DNA of 64,000 nt from Exiguobacterium indicum HHS 31 (GCF_001939065.1 NZ_MPSZ01000002.1:124001-188000), one strand, 5' to 3'. Positions 19,275 to 28,201 are shown, counted from the stretch's first letter. The notes: generated by a model not told the origin, from the letters alone. Program-made: numbers and translations.

Positions 19275-20378
19275 TTAATTTAACTTCCTTTCAACAGAGA
19301 AATCTTCTTCCATTGCTTTCTCTTTTTCATTCAATTCAATATTTAAAAGCTGTTTAATTCGAATAGATGTTAATGCGATTGTTCGGCGATTTTTGATGAT
19401 TCTCCCGGAATCGTCATAAGCTCTTCCTTTCCAATCTTTTTCATTTGTTCGACTCCAATCAATTCGTGCCAGCTCCTTAATACCTATTAACCAAGAATCT
19501 GGTCGTTGCGCAATCAAGGTTCTTCCTACTTCTGCCACTGCTTCGATAAATAATCCTTGGGCTGTAATCGATTGTAATCTCAATGTTCTCGGAGAAATAT
19601 TTCTTTTCAGTACTTCTTCCCATTCAGGAATAGTCTCACATAATGTACTCCAAAACAAATTTATAACTTCTACATCCTGCTCAGTAATTGGTTCGCCTTT
19701 AGACTTTTCGATTAGTCGTAAATTAGCATTATATATATGATTGATTGATAATAGTTTTGGTGAATTTTTTGAGAGCGAGGTTCTTTCTTTTTCTGTATAT
19801 CTAGATAAAAGTGGAATTTCACTTAGTAAGTTTTTAGTCACCATAGATAATTGATCTCGATGGTCGTACAGTATGCCAATCGATGAGGTCGTATTAACTG
19901 CATGACGATTTAAATCTGAAAATATTTGTTGAGATCTCTTCAATCCAGCGTCTTGAAAGAAAACAACTGATATCGTTTCATTTCCAAGTTCAGGTGCCAG
20001 TTTGAGCGCCTCTTCAATCGCTGCTCTTCTATGCTGACCGTCATTGATTAAAAACCTAGATTCTAAAGATATTGAGAGTTGTCCAAGATTTTGGTAATTA
20101 GGATGGTCATTGAACGGTTCAAAACTCATCTCGCCGTCTACAGAAGCCGTTAATGAAGAAAATACGTAATCTTCTGGATGATGAACAATATATTCTGTTA
20201 TTTCTGGAATACGTCCTTTATTAATAATCCGTTGAGCGCGATATTCAACAGGTACTTCTTCTTCATCAAACAAAAAGATTTTAGGTATTAGTTTCAATGG
20301 ACACATTACTACAAAATATTCTTTATTAGCTTGATAGCCTTTTAACGCAGGAAAATTATAATTAAAAGTAGCATTCAT
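19275..20378 (-). CDS. dndB: DndB: DGQHR-domain protein, regulator or partner of phosphorothioation, 367 aa
   Basis: Carries the hallmark NDGQHRRAAIEEAL motif near residue 113 and the later SDLNRHAVNT segment that define DndB/DGQHR proteins. Its family is dispensable for modification; in Salmonella DndB acts as a transcriptional repressor of the dnd operon and affects modification density. It is the first gene of the dndBCDEA operon, behind a good promoter with a palindrome at the predicted transcription start. The ribosome site is AGAGGGGAT, 10-12 nt before ATG. Confidence 0.92.
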   Translation of the reverse strand: MNATFNYNFPALKGYQANKEYFVVMCPLKLIPKIFLFDEEEVPVEYRAQRIINKGRIPEITEYIVHHPEDYVFSSLTASVDGEMSFEPFNDHPNYQNLGQLSISLESRFLINDGQHRRAAIEEALKLAPELGNETISVVFFQDAGLKRSQQIFSDLNRHAVNTTSSIGILYDHRDQLSMVTKNLLSEIPLLSRYTEKERTSLSKNSPKLLSINHIYNANLRLIEKSKGEPITEQDVEVINLFWSTLCETIPEWEEVLKRNISPRTLRLQSITAQGLFIEAVAEVGRTLIAQRPDSWLIGIKELARIDWSRTNEKDWKGRAYDDSGRIIKNRRTIALTSIRIKQLLNIELNEKEKAMEEDFSVERKLN

Positions 20379-20399
20379 GTTATATATAATCCCCTCTCA

Positions 20400-20411
20400 T
20401 TACGTACGTAA
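20400..20411. promoter_or_regulatory. 12-bp palindrome at the predicted dnd transcription start
   Basis: TTACGTACGTAA is a perfect palindrome between the dndB -10 box and its start codon, beginning a few bases downstream of the expected +1. The position suits a repressor operator. DndB itself is a candidate ligand by analogy to Salmonella; this is inference. Confidence 0.4.
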
Positions 20412-20421
20412 CTTTGATATA

Positions 20422-20450
20422 AGTATAAAAAAATAAAGGTTATTATTCAA
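20422..20450 (-). promoter_or_regulatory. Promoter of the dndBCDEA operon
   Basis: On the minus strand TTGAAT (20450-20445), a 17-nt spacer and TATACT (20427-20422) match the sigma-A consensus well, and the dndB start lies ~44 nt downstream of the -10. The boxes sit within or beside the hairpin that ends the upstream ATPase operon, so the two elements overlap physically. Confidence 0.65.
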
Positions 20451-20469
20451 GTGAATATAACCTTTATTT
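20431..20469 (-). terminator. Terminator of the third ATPase/small-protein operon
   Basis: Arms AAATAAAGGTTAT and ATAACCTTTATTT (13 bp) continue into an inner ATTCA/TGAAT stem with one unpaired base, a nearly unbroken 18-bp hairpin. On the minus strand a run of seven T follows. It separates this operon from dndBCDEA. Confidence 0.8.
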
Positions 20470-20504
20470 GGATTTAATCTATCTAACATTTATTTTAAAG
20501 TCTT

Positions 20505-20909
20505 TTAGCTTAAAATCTTAATCCTGAAGTCTTCTAAATCTCCGCTATTATGATGGTTTTCCCATACTGTATATAATGATTCAATCCCGTGCTCAATGAA
20601 CATTCTCATTTGCTTCTTAATATCAAAGTCTGTCAAAGTTGAACCTGCTTCATTAATAATTAGATGTTTGAAGATCGTAAAATCTTCTCCTGAAATAATT
20701 GCACCCATTTCCCAGTCACTACTTTCGCACCCTGAAGGAAGTTTTGTATACAGCCCTTTACTGTTTGCAATTCCTTTTGATAAGCCTAGTTTTACTACAA
20801 ATGGTCGAACATCTTTTGATGATTCATCAAAAGTATCTACGAATTCTCCCATCAAATTATCAATTCTTGTTTTCGTTAATTTAGAAAGTTTAATTCCCTT
20901 TGAATCCAT
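20505..20909 (-). CDS. Small protein paired with the third DndD-type ATPase, 134 aa (DndE-like?)
   Basis: It starts MDSKGIKLSKLTKTRIDNLMGEF, then a hydrophobic helix in VRPFVVKLGLSKGI, a layout like DndE (basic start, then a helix that could enter DNA or a partner). It is acidic toward the C-terminus and lacks catalytic motifs. Its start overlaps the end of the ATPase gene by one base, so the two are coupled. A terminator follows. Its family could be DndE-like or another Dnd-associated small protein; sequence similarity to the real DndE is low by eye. Confidence 0.65.
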   Translation of the reverse strand: MDSKGIKLSKLTKTRIDNLMGEFVDTFDESSKDVRPFVVKLGLSKGIANSKGLYTKLPSGCESSDWEMGAIISGEDFTIFKHLIINEAGSTLTDFDIKKQMRMFIEHGIESLYTVWENHHNSGDLEDFRIKILS

Positions 20910-23164
20910 TATGATACTCCTTTCGTGAATTCGAAGTATCCTTCACGAATTACTGTATACTTTTCTTGTTCGTTGTAATCTAACATCAACTGTTTTGCTG
21001 TATTTTGCTCCATTAACTCCATATATTCTTTTGTGATTTCTGTATCTGTTGATAAAATCACAACTTGTTTACTCAACTTTCTATAGAAATGCGTAATCAA
21101 ATTATTTCGATGATGACTATCTAATCGTCCTAATGGTGTATCGATTACCACTGGTAAATCTAAGTCAGAAGCTTTTGTCATCGCCCAAATAAATGCTGAA
21201 GAAATAATTTGTTTTTCCCCTGCAGAACGTTCTTCGATTGGAATTTCTGTTCCTGCTTCATTTTTTATTCTGATACACATGCTTTTCTCATCAAAATAAG
21301 CGTTCCCAAATTCATTTTGCTTTCTAAATAAAGCAGATAGCATCTCTTTGAATTCAAAACTGATTAAAGCAACTTTCCAATTCAAGACTTGTTCAGTGTA
21401 ATGATTCACCGCATTTTGAACTCTTTTCGAGAAGTCGTATTTCTTCTGTAATTCAGAATCAGACTCTATATTTTCTCCAAGACGTCTTAATTCATGCATC
21501 AATTTTGTGAGTTCTTCTTTAATTTGATTCACTTTATTTCTTCTTACACGACGAGTTTTCTCTTTGTCACCTACGTCGCGATTTAACACCTCAATTTCGC
21601 GTTCAATTTCAGAAGCATCTACCGCAGATGGTGCCAAACTCACTCTTCGATTTAAATTTTTCAAATCATTTTCGTACTTTGAAATGTTTCGAATTACATT
21701 CTTTATTTGATCAGCCTTAGCATTTGAAGCTAAATTCGACAACATTTTTTTTGTATCGTTTGTAATATCATGAAGTACTTCTACTTCTTCAATTTTTGAA
21801 ATGTTGTGATCTTCCATCCAAATAGTTTTTCCTAGTTCTTGAATTTGAACAAGCTGTTGTTCCGTTAAAGCAGGGCTTAAGGGCTTTGCCAGTAATTGAT
21901 TCATGAACTCTTCATAAGGCTTTAATGCAGCTGTTGAACGAATCACCTTTTCTTGAGCAAGTTGTTCTTCATTTAAGCGTTTAGATAAAAGATTTATTTT
22001 ATCCTTCAGGATAGTTGGAATAATATTTTTTTTATAGAGCGTATTTAAATTGTTTTTTTCGTTTTTCAATCGTTCTTCCAACTGACTGATTTCTTTAACA
22101 ATCACATCACGCGTATCTCTATTTTTCATCAAAATATCATTTCTCTGCTTACGCAAATCCGATAATTTTGTATTACGTCCGCTTAAGTACATATCTACTC
22201 TTTCCAACTTCTCTTCTGCTTCTTTTAACTCTGTTTTCAGTGCTCCTACCATTTTGTTTATATGATTCACTTTTGCTGAGTCAGCCATTTTTGCTAGCGA
22301 TCTCTCGTAATCTTTTACAATAAAATCAATATCACTTTTTAGATTATCGTAAAACATTAATCCAATCATTCTATTGATTGCATCTTTAAATTTTGTCGAG
22401 TTTCTAGAAGCAACTAATGTACTAATCTCTTCACCATCAAATATAAAGTATGGTGATGATTCCAATGGAAGCCAACCATCAATCAAGCGATTAAAGGTAT
22501 CTAAATTATTATTAGTAATAATATTGTTGCTGATAGGTCTGACCGAGCCATTTCTTCTTTTAATCAATGTTCTCGTTTCACTGATCATTCTTTTGGCATT
22601 ATCATATTGCCAAACTAATTTAATAGTATGCGTATAATCACTATCAACAGAAAGCGTTAGCTCTGCGCTAGACTCTCGACCACCCTCAGAAAAAAAGCGA
22701 TTATTAATCGTATTTGCAAATTGTTCTTTATATTCAAGATCAGTCATATTTCTTTTACCATACAATAAAACGCGTAAAGCTTTTAAAATTGTAGTTTTAC
22801 CAGCACCATTCATTCCGCCTACTAAGATGATATTTTCTTCAGACTGAACAGGCATTTTAAAATTTAATGTCTGTTTCCCATAATATGTTTTATAGTTATT
22901 TAACTTCAACTCAATAAAATCAACCGCTTGAACTTGGAGTTTTAGCGCTGAATCGTCCGATAAAATCTTTTTCTCTTTCGAGTATTGAATAATTTCTTCT
23001 TTAATTCGTTGTCTTCTTTTAGCACTTGATCCGTTTTCTGAGTAATGATCAATTTTTGCACTTTGTAAAATTTTATAAAGTGTATTAGGGAAAATATTAT
23101 TATTAAGAGCCGCTTCTTTAAGAATATCGACTTCTGTTTTACTTTTAAGTGAAGAATCTTGCAT
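20909..23164 (-). CDS. Third DndD-family SMC-like ATPase with N-terminal extension, ~751 aa
   Basis: Residues ~85-130 begin the ATPase (FIELKLNNYKTYYGKQ, Walker A GGMNGAGKT at 116-124). FDGEEIS (~242) is the DndD-type motif, then coiled coils, signature RSAGEKQ, and VVIDTPLGRLD with ILSTDTEIT at the end. These C-terminal blocks match the true DndD more closely than the ATPase at 2773 does. An extra ~85-residue N-terminus is rich in Lys/Glu helices and could bind DNA. ATG at 23164 has GGAGG 8 nt upstream; the frame reaches 23248 without a ribosome site. Role unknown: an alternative modification ATPase or a defence effector. Confidence 0.85.
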   Translation of the reverse strand: MQDSSLKSKTEVDILKEAALNNNIFPNTLYKILQSAKIDHYSENGSSAKRRQRIKEEIIQYSKEKKILSDDSALKLQVQAVDFIELKLNNYKTYYGKQTLNFKMPVQSEENIILVGGMNGAGKTTILKALRVLLYGKRNMTDLEYKEQFANTINNRFFSEGGRESSAELTLSVDSDYTHTIKLVWQYDNAKRMISETRTLIKRRNGSVRPISNNIITNNNLDTFNRLIDGWLPLESSPYFIFDGEEISTLVASRNSTKFKDAINRMIGLMFYDNLKSDIDFIVKDYERSLAKMADSAKVNHINKMVGALKTELKEAEEKLERVDMYLSGRNTKLSDLRKQRNDILMKNRDTRDVIVKEISQLEERLKNEKNNLNTLYKKNIIPTILKDKINLLSKRLNEEQLAQEKVIRSTAALKPYEEFMNQLLAKPLSPALTEQQLVQIQELGKTIWMEDHNISKIEEVEVLHDITNDTKKMLSNLASNAKADQIKNVIRNISKYENDLKNLNRRVSLAPSAVDASEIEREIEVLNRDVGDKEKTRRVRRNKVNQIKEELTKLMHELRRLGENIESDSELQKKYDFSKRVQNAVNHYTEQVLNWKVALISFEFKEMLSALFRKQNEFGNAYFDEKSMCIRIKNEAGTEIPIEERSAGEKQIISSAFIWAMTKASDLDLPVVIDTPLGRLDSHHRNNLITHFYRKLSKQVVILSTDTEITKEYMELMEQNTAKQLMLDYNEQEKYTVIREGYFEFTKGVS

Positions 23165-23351
23165 TGTTACTACCTCCGTTATCTTTACAAAAAGACTAAA
23201 TCTTATTACATTAATCAAGAAGTGACTAAACTTATTTTGTAACTTCAAAAAAATTGTATCTATTAACTAATTTTATCATGCGTATTTACATTTTAGTTCA
23301 TAGATTACCACTATATTTTTCAAATCCCAAAAAAATAATGGAGGTCAACTA

Positions 23352-23741
23352 ATGAATAACTTTAATGCTATAAACACAACGAACGCCCCTGCTGCGATCG
23401 GTCCTTACTCGCAAGGCTTTATCGCAAACGGAACACTCTATGCTTCCGGTCAAATCCCGATTGATCCGGCAACAGGTGAACTCGTACCAGGCGGAATCAC
23501 GGAACAAACGGAACAAGTTATGCGAAACGTCGATGCCATCCTGAAAGAGGCAGGACTAACTCCCGACCGCGTAGTCAAGACAACATGCTACTTAACGAGC
23601 ATGGAACACTTTGCTTCTTTTAATACGATCTATTCCGATTACTTCGCACCACACAATCACTTCCCAGCTCGGTCTTGTATCGCGGTTAAGGAACTACCAA
23701 AAGGTGCATTAGTTGAAGTCGAGATTTTAGCTATACTTTAA
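23352..23741 (+). CDS. ridA: RidA / YjgF-YER057c-UK114 family imine deaminase, 129 aa
   Basis: A compact RidA protein with the family landmarks APAAIGPYSQG, ASGQIPIDP, the substrate arginine in PARSCIAV, and the closing LPKGALVEVE. RidA trimers hydrolyse reactive enamines or imines (2-aminoacrylate) made by PLP enzymes. It has GGAGG 7 nt before ATG and its own terminator. Base composition shifts back toward the chromosome average here, so ridA probably marks the right flank of the island. Confidence 0.95.
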   Translation: MNNFNAINTTNAPAAIGPYSQGFIANGTLYASGQIPIDPATGELVPGGITEQTEQVMRNVDAILKEAGLTPDRVVKTTCYLTSMEHFASFNTIYSDYFAPHNHFPARSCIAVKELPKGALVEVEILAIL

Positions 23742-23747
23742 AAAAAG

Positions 23748-23790
23748 CTCCCGCCTAACATTTGTATTACGTAAAGGCGGGGAGTTTTTT
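23748..23790 (+). terminator. Terminator after ridA
   Basis: CTCCCGCCT pairs with AGGCGGGGAG (one bulged base) across an 18-nt loop, followed by TTTTTT. The A-run before the stem may let it work for the converging minus-strand gene as well. Confidence 0.75.
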
Positions 23791-23797
23791 AAGAAAT

Positions 23798-24613
23798 TTA
23801 TTTTTCTTTAAATCTTACTTCATTAATACTGCTTATATAGATAATGTCCCCGTTAGAGATGTTCAAACTATACTTTTGAATTCCATTTTCACCTGATTCA
23901 TCTAAAATTTCATTCACATTATTCCCAACCTCACTATATACAAAAAAATTACCTGTCCCCGATGGAGTTACATCATATCGTCCTTCTGCTATATCTAATC
24001 CGACTTGCCAATAGCCAGGCGTTAATTTATTCATTTTCTCCGTGACAGCTGGTTTAAAGTTAACTGAATTGATTCCTGATATTTCAATTTCAAGTCCCTC
24101 ATTTATCTGGGTAGTCACACTTTTTACACCAAATTCTTCTGTAGGATCTAGAATCTCGTTTATAGGTATATCGCCTTTAATAAAAAAATTACCTGAATTA
24201 CTAGCCGTTATTACATATCTACCTACCGGAACATCTTGTCCACCAATAAACTTGCCAGAATTTAAATCAGTTTCACGTGCTGTAGAATTATCTCTTGTCA
24301 GTTGATTGTTTTCTTCACTATCACTTGTGTCTTCAGACTCATCTGAAGATTCAGATTCACTAATTTCTTGTGTTTCTTCTATTGATTGTCCTTGTTCTAT
24401 TTGAGACTTATCTTCACCAATTTCGCTTTGATCAGACGAAAAATTAGACACGAATATGGTGACAAAAATTATTGAACCAACAGTAGAAAAAAATATTCTA
24501 ACTCCTTTAGTAAATGCTCTCTCCCTCCACATCAAAATTAATCCAACTGGAAAAAACACAAATAATAATATAAGTATGAACAAATCAGATTGAAACACAG
24601 TTTTTTTATTCAT
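23798..24613 (-). CDS. Membrane-anchored protein with two tandem ~70-residue repeats, 271 aa
   Basis: Two N-terminal hydrophobic helices (residues ~10-28 and ~38-56) are followed by a Ser/Glu/Asp-rich linker (~60-105), then two copies of a beta-rich unit. Each copy has a G-x-D-(V/I)-x3-GRY-x-(V/I)-T start, a GNFF strand, NEILD and a closing I-x-S-IN-x-V-x-F. The linker suggests the repeats lie outside the membrane. It may be an envelope sensor or matrix protein. AAGGAG precedes the ATG. AT-rich compared with genes to its right. Confidence 0.7.
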   Translation of the reverse strand: MNKKTVFQSDLFILILLFVFFPVGLILMWRERAFTKGVRIFFSTVGSIIFVTIFVSNFSSDQSEIGEDKSQIEQGQSIEETQEISESESSDESEDTSDSEENNQLTRDNSTARETDLNSGKFIGGQDVPVGRYVITASNSGNFFIKGDIPINEILDPTEEFGVKSVTTQINEGLEIEISGINSVNFKPAVTEKMNKLTPGYWQVGLDIAEGRYDVTPSGTGNFFVYSEVGNNVNEILDESGENGIQKYSLNISNGDIIYISSINEVRFKEK

Positions 24614-24966
24614 TTTTATCTCCTTTCAGGAAATCACAAAATAAATAGTTAATATATATTATATAGTATTTTTATTTTACTTTATGTAATTATTTATAAT
24701 ATTATTTTTATAATTTCCTATTTTTTTGATTTATAGGATATTAAAAAAATGAGTTTAAGATTAGAAGCATGCAAAAGTTTAAAAAATTATTTTAATATAA
24801 ATAAATTATGGTATTAATTTGGGTTTTATGATAGATTATTATTAATTCTTACTTATTTTATATTAAAATTTGTTATTTGTTAAAAAGTATAGCATTTTTT
24901 CCATTTTAATAAGTGTAGGAAATACATAGCAATTCTTATTGAATTCGAAGGGATCGGTTTATCAGT
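24614..24966. other. AT-rich intergenic gap of 353 bases
   Basis: Very AT-rich sequence between two divergent envelope-protein genes. I see no open frame with a ribosome site, no RNA gene, and no strong hairpin with a T-tract. It presumably contains both promoters, but no -35/-10 pair is convincing enough to mark. Confidence 0.5.
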
Positions 24967-25518
24967 ATGAAAAAGCTTCTTAAATTGGTACTTGGTTTGA
25001 TCATCGCAATCGTCATTCTTATCGTTGCAATGGTCGCATGTACATCATTCTTCGCAAACGAAGTAGACAAAGAGCTCAAAAAAGGAGGAGAAGTCACTGC
25101 AGTCGATTCAAAACAGGCTAAAGGCGATAAACAAAAAAATACACCTAAGCATTTTGCATTCGGCGATACGATCAAAGTCGGTGATGTACAGCTCACGATT
25201 TCAAAAGCTCAAAACCAGTCTCCTGTTCAATACAGCGAATCAAAAAATGGCAATGTCGTTGTATTTGATGTAACAGCAATCAATAAAGGCGATGATTCTG
25301 CTTTCATCGATGATACGGAATTCAACCTCTATATTAATGATGAACAAGTCGATTCTTATTTCGGAGATGACATGGCAATCAGTGGTGATTTAAACAAAGG
25401 TAAGACGTTAAAAGGTAAACTCTTTTACGATGCACCAAAAGGTCAGTCCCTCGAACTTATCTACAAACCTTCTTTCTCATGGAACGATAACGAAGTCGTC
25501 TTTAAAGGTAAAAATTAA
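24967..25518 (+). CDS. DUF4352-type envelope protein, 183 aa
   Basis: An N-terminal hydrophobic segment (residues ~5-25) ends in AMVACTS, which could act as a lipobox or simple membrane anchor. It is followed by a charged linker and a C-terminal Ig-like domain of the DUF4352 (telokin-like) type, with a VFDVTAINKGDDSAFID strand pair. Such proteins sit on the outer face of the membrane; their ligands are unknown. A related domain occurs in the protein at 53590-54174. The ribosome site is weak (GGGAT about 15 nt upstream). A strong terminator follows. Confidence 0.75.
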   Translation: MKKLLKLVLGLIIAIVILIVAMVACTSFFANEVDKELKKGGEVTAVDSKQAKGDKQKNTPKHFAFGDTIKVGDVQLTISKAQNQSPVQYSESKNGNVVVFDVTAINKGDDSAFIDDTEFNLYINDEQVDSYFGDDMAISGDLNKGKTLKGKLFYDAPKGQSLELIYKPSFSWNDNEVVFKGKN

Positions 25519-25523
25519 TGAGT

Positions 25524-25550
25524 AAGCGCTCCTAGTTTTAAGGAGCGCTT
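25524..25550. terminator. Bidirectional terminator between convergent genes
   Basis: AAGCGCTCCT pairs perfectly with AGGAGCGCTT across a 7-nt loop, followed by TTACTTTG on the plus strand. The stop codon of the converging minus-strand gene lies in the loop. Confidence 0.75.
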
Positions 25551-25891
25551 TTACTTTGTTTCGCTCGTCGTTGAATCGCATGCATCACGATTGGTATTTG
25601 TACAACCAGATTCAAGATACTTACTCCGATCACTAGTTGACTGACCGTCAATGGATTGAAGTACCCTTCGCCATATCCTCTCCCTACGCTGAGCGCGATC
25701 CCGTATGAAATCGCAAACGAAACTAGATTTCCGATGACGATATCTTTCGGTTTCCCACTCCGCGCAAGTGAATACGATAGAGCACCGAGTCCAAACAAAA
25801 ATAAGGCATAGCCTAGAAGTGAACCTTCTTTCCAATCAAAATAGGGTCCAAACCAAGCAAAGGGAATCACATACAACCATGTTCGTTTCAT
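25538..25891 (-). CDS. Small integral membrane protein, 117 aa
   Basis: Three to four hydrophobic helices with short polar loops (PYFDWKEG, SGKPKD) and a basic C-terminus (HAIQRRAKQSK). No family signature is recognised. Its ATG overlaps the stop of the upstream 126-aa gene (ATGA), so the two are co-translated and may work together. Function unknown. Confidence 0.6.
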   Translation of the reverse strand: MKRTWLYVIPFAWFGPYFDWKEGSLLGYALFLFGLGALSYSLARSGKPKDIVIGNLVSFAISYGIALSVGRGYGEGYFNPLTVSQLVIGVSILNLVVQIPIVMHAIQRRAKQSKSAP

Positions 25892-26268
25892 CGCTGCCCC
25901 TCCTGACTCGCTTGTAATGTGAAAAAACGATACAACGCGTCACGGATGTTCCTCCATCCGGGTGGATAGACATTTGACTTACTGATACAGACGGTTTGTT
26001 TATTCGTCGTTACTTCAAGCGTCCAATCCGTCCCGTCTAGCATCTCATGCACTGACTCAGGATACGTCTCCCACGCTACTAGATCATACTTCCTCATCCA
26101 CGCATCCATGAACGCTAGATCGTCTTGTGTCAGTATACGTTCTCCGGGTGCTGTCAATCGATTTTCTTCATCTTCTGCTCGAACTGTTTGACTTGCACGG
26201 TCCCACCAAAACGTCTGTCCTTTTCCCATACCGGACTCCCGGTAATAAATTCGTTCGACTGTTTGCAT
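25888..26268 (-). CDS. Hypothetical protein, 126 aa
   Basis: A soluble alpha/beta protein with many Trp residues (QTFWWDRAS, WMRKYDLVAWETYPE, DWTLEVTT). It has no motif I can name; it looks like the small stand-alone proteins encoded beside membrane partners in Bacilli. ATG at 26268 is preferred because GAGG lies 9 nt upstream. The ATG at 26277 directly abuts that same GAGG. It is coupled to the downstream membrane protein gene. Confidence 0.55.
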   Translation of the reverse strand: MQTVERIYYRESGMGKGQTFWWDRASQTVRAEDEENRLTAPGERILTQDDLAFMDAWMRKYDLVAWETYPESVHEMLDGTDWTLEVTTNKQTVCISKSNVYPPGWRNIRDALYRFFTLQASQEGQR

Positions 26269-26417
26269 CGTGATCATCCTCTAAAATTGATATTTCCATT
26301 ATAGCCCATTTGTTATTTTTAACCTGTTACATTTTTTACTATGGTTCTGCCGATTTTTATTGCTGTGAAACATTTTTCTCCTTCTATCAGTAGATGAAGT
26401 GAAAGGAGATGTTTCAC

Positions 26418-27098
26418 ATGCATGTATCCATTCGCCAAGCTGGTTATGACGTCGGTCAGCCCGTCTTACAAGAGATTGAGTTTACCTTACAGCCTGGAGC
26501 CATCACCGGTTTGATTGGTACGAACGGTGCGGGAAAAAGTACGACGGTTCAAGCGATGTTCGGTACGCTACCTTGGGTCGAAGGAGAGATCGATTTACCG
26601 GTCTCACTCGCCTATATTCCGGAGCTGCCGACCTATTACGAATATTTGACGCTCGCCGAGCACCTTGAGCTGGTCGCCTCGCTCCACGAGACGGATCATG
26701 CCTATACAGAACGACTCTTACAGACGTTTGAACTGCATGCCGTCACAGGTGACTATGTCTCTTCTTTCTCTAAAGGAATGAAACAGAAGGTGATGCTCGT
26801 CTGTGCTTTGATGCAACGCGCGGACTGCTTAATCATCGATGAACCGTTCGTTGGTCTTGACGCGGTCGCGACGATTCGCTTGTTACATTTACTCGAAGCA
26901 GAACGAACGCGTGGCGTAGCGATTCTGCTCGTCACCCATGTCCTCGATTCCGCGGAACGTCTGTGTAACGACTTCGTCTGGATTGATCAGGGGCGCATCA
27001 AACATCAAGGAACACTCGCTCAAATCGGTGAAGCCTCTGGTCAACCCGGCGCTCGCTTGTTCGACATCATGGAAGCGATGGTGCTCGAGCATGATTGA
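26418..27098 (+). CDS. ecsA: EcsA: ABC transporter ATP-binding protein, 226 aa
   Basis: A complete ABC ATPase: Walker A GTNGAGKST, a Q-loop region with YIPELPTYY, a diverged signature (FSKGMKQKV), Walker B CLIIDEPF, D-loop, and the switch histidine in LLVTHVLDS. With EcsB it forms an exporter that in Bacillus subtilis is needed for regulated proteolysis, protein secretion and competence. AAGGAG lies 9 nt before ATG 26418; the ATG at 26409 lies too close to that site. It overlaps ecsB by 8 nt. Confidence 0.87.
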   Translation: MHVSIRQAGYDVGQPVLQEIEFTLQPGAITGLIGTNGAGKSTTVQAMFGTLPWVEGEIDLPVSLAYIPELPTYYEYLTLAEHLELVASLHETDHAYTERLLQTFELHAVTGDYVSSFSKGMKQKVMLVCALMQRADCLIIDEPFVGLDAVATIRLLHLLEAERTRGVAILLVTHVLDSAERLCNDFVWIDQGRIKHQGTLAQIGEASGQPGARLFDIMEAMVLEHD

Positions 27099-28122
27099 AA
27101 CCTTTTTGAAGCAACGGATCCGTCGACGGCACGCGGAACAACGTCGCTTCTTTCGAGAAATCTTCGATTGGACGATTTTGCTCTATCTCGTCGTTCCAGT
27201 CGGTCTGCTCATCATCTATGAAGCGATTCAAATCTTAAATGGTCAAGCGGACTGGGTTCAAACAGTTCCGGTCGCTTGGATTTTACTCGGATGGATTCTG
27301 TATGGATTCCTGCCCGCCTTTTACGCCTGGTTCGAACCAGCGGATCGTCTTTTCTTCAAACCAGTTCCTGGAGCGATCGTTCGAATGAAGTGGTATTCCG
27401 TTCGGTATCACTTCGTGCGGATTTTTCTATTAACTGCCGGCTTACAACTATTCTGCTTTCCGTTACATCTCCTTCGGTTTGATCAGTCCAACATCACAGT
27501 ACTGCTGACTAGTCTCACGCTCGCTTTACTTCAACCGTTCTTTAGCTTCTGGACGTATCGCTTATCCGGGCAACGGTTCTTGCGAAAATGGAGCGGTCAC
27601 CTCGTCCTAGCAACCGGACGCATCAGCCTGTTACTCCTGCTTTGGCTGCAACCGCACCCTGTCCTCTTCGTCGTCGCACTGTGTGTGTTGCTGTTCGGAT
27701 CCCTTCATGTCCGGCACTGGTCACTGCGTGAGGACGGATTGACGGAGGATATCCTGTTGTCAACGAAACGACAGTCGAGTTTATCGGCGACTGTCCTTGA
27801 ACTGAACGGTGCTTTACCAAAACCGTCGCATCGAAAGCGACCACTCCTTCATCCGCGACTATTCAAGAAGACGCATCAGCAACTCCCGCTGATCACGTAT
27901 CTGCGAGATCCGAGTAAACGTCGTTTTTTACTCCAGCTATTCGCTGCGATGAACTATGGCCTTCTCGTCTTACCATGGATTGGACGTGGTCTTGTCATCG
28001 CCTTCGTTCTGTTCGTCCTGTATCAAGAAGTAAAACAACACGCCCTGTGGTTTAGAAAGCAGCGCTTCTATCGGCTCGTTGACTCTCGTATTACAGCTTC
28101 TACGGAAAATAAAGTCATTTAA
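27091..28122 (+). CDS. ecsB: EcsB: ABC transporter membrane protein, 343 aa
   Basis: The N-terminal [16 protein letters not shown] segment, then about six or more transmembrane helices and a basic loop, as in EcsB permeases. The start at 27091 lies inside the ecsA end, coupling the two. The longer in-frame reading from 26938 is only the alternate frame of ecsA. It is shorter than the ~408-residue B. subtilis protein. No ecsC follows; the next gene is a chemotaxis receptor. Confidence 0.82.
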   Translation: MIETFLKQRIRRRHAEQRRFFREIFDWTILLYLVVPVGLLIIYEAIQILNGQADWVQTVPVAWILLGWILYGFLPAFYAWFEPADRLFFKPVPGAIVRMKWYSVRYHFVRIFLLTAGLQLFCFPLHLLRFDQSNITVLLTSLTLALLQPFFSFWTYRLSGQRFLRKWSGHLVLATGRISLLLLLWLQPHPVLFVVALCVLLFGSLHVRHWSLREDGLTEDILLSTKRQSSLSATVLELNGALPKPSHRKRPLLHPRLFKKTHQQLPLITYLRDPSKRRFLLQLFAAMNYGLLVLPWIGRGLVIAFVLFVLYQEVKQHALWFRKQRFYRLVDSRITASTENKVI

Positions 28123-28201
28123 AAGATATGGAAATCCAATATCTCTTCTCGTGTTCCTTTCGTACACTAAAGGTAATCTAAAACGAACGGAGTGTATGCG
28201 T

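Noticed and set aside
23165-23248. 28-residue extension of the third ATPase
   Set aside because: No ribosome site; the ATG at 23164 has GGAGG at good spacing.
26938-27090. Extended start of ecsB
   Set aside because: It is just another frame of ecsA; the coupled ATG at 27091 begins the real protein.
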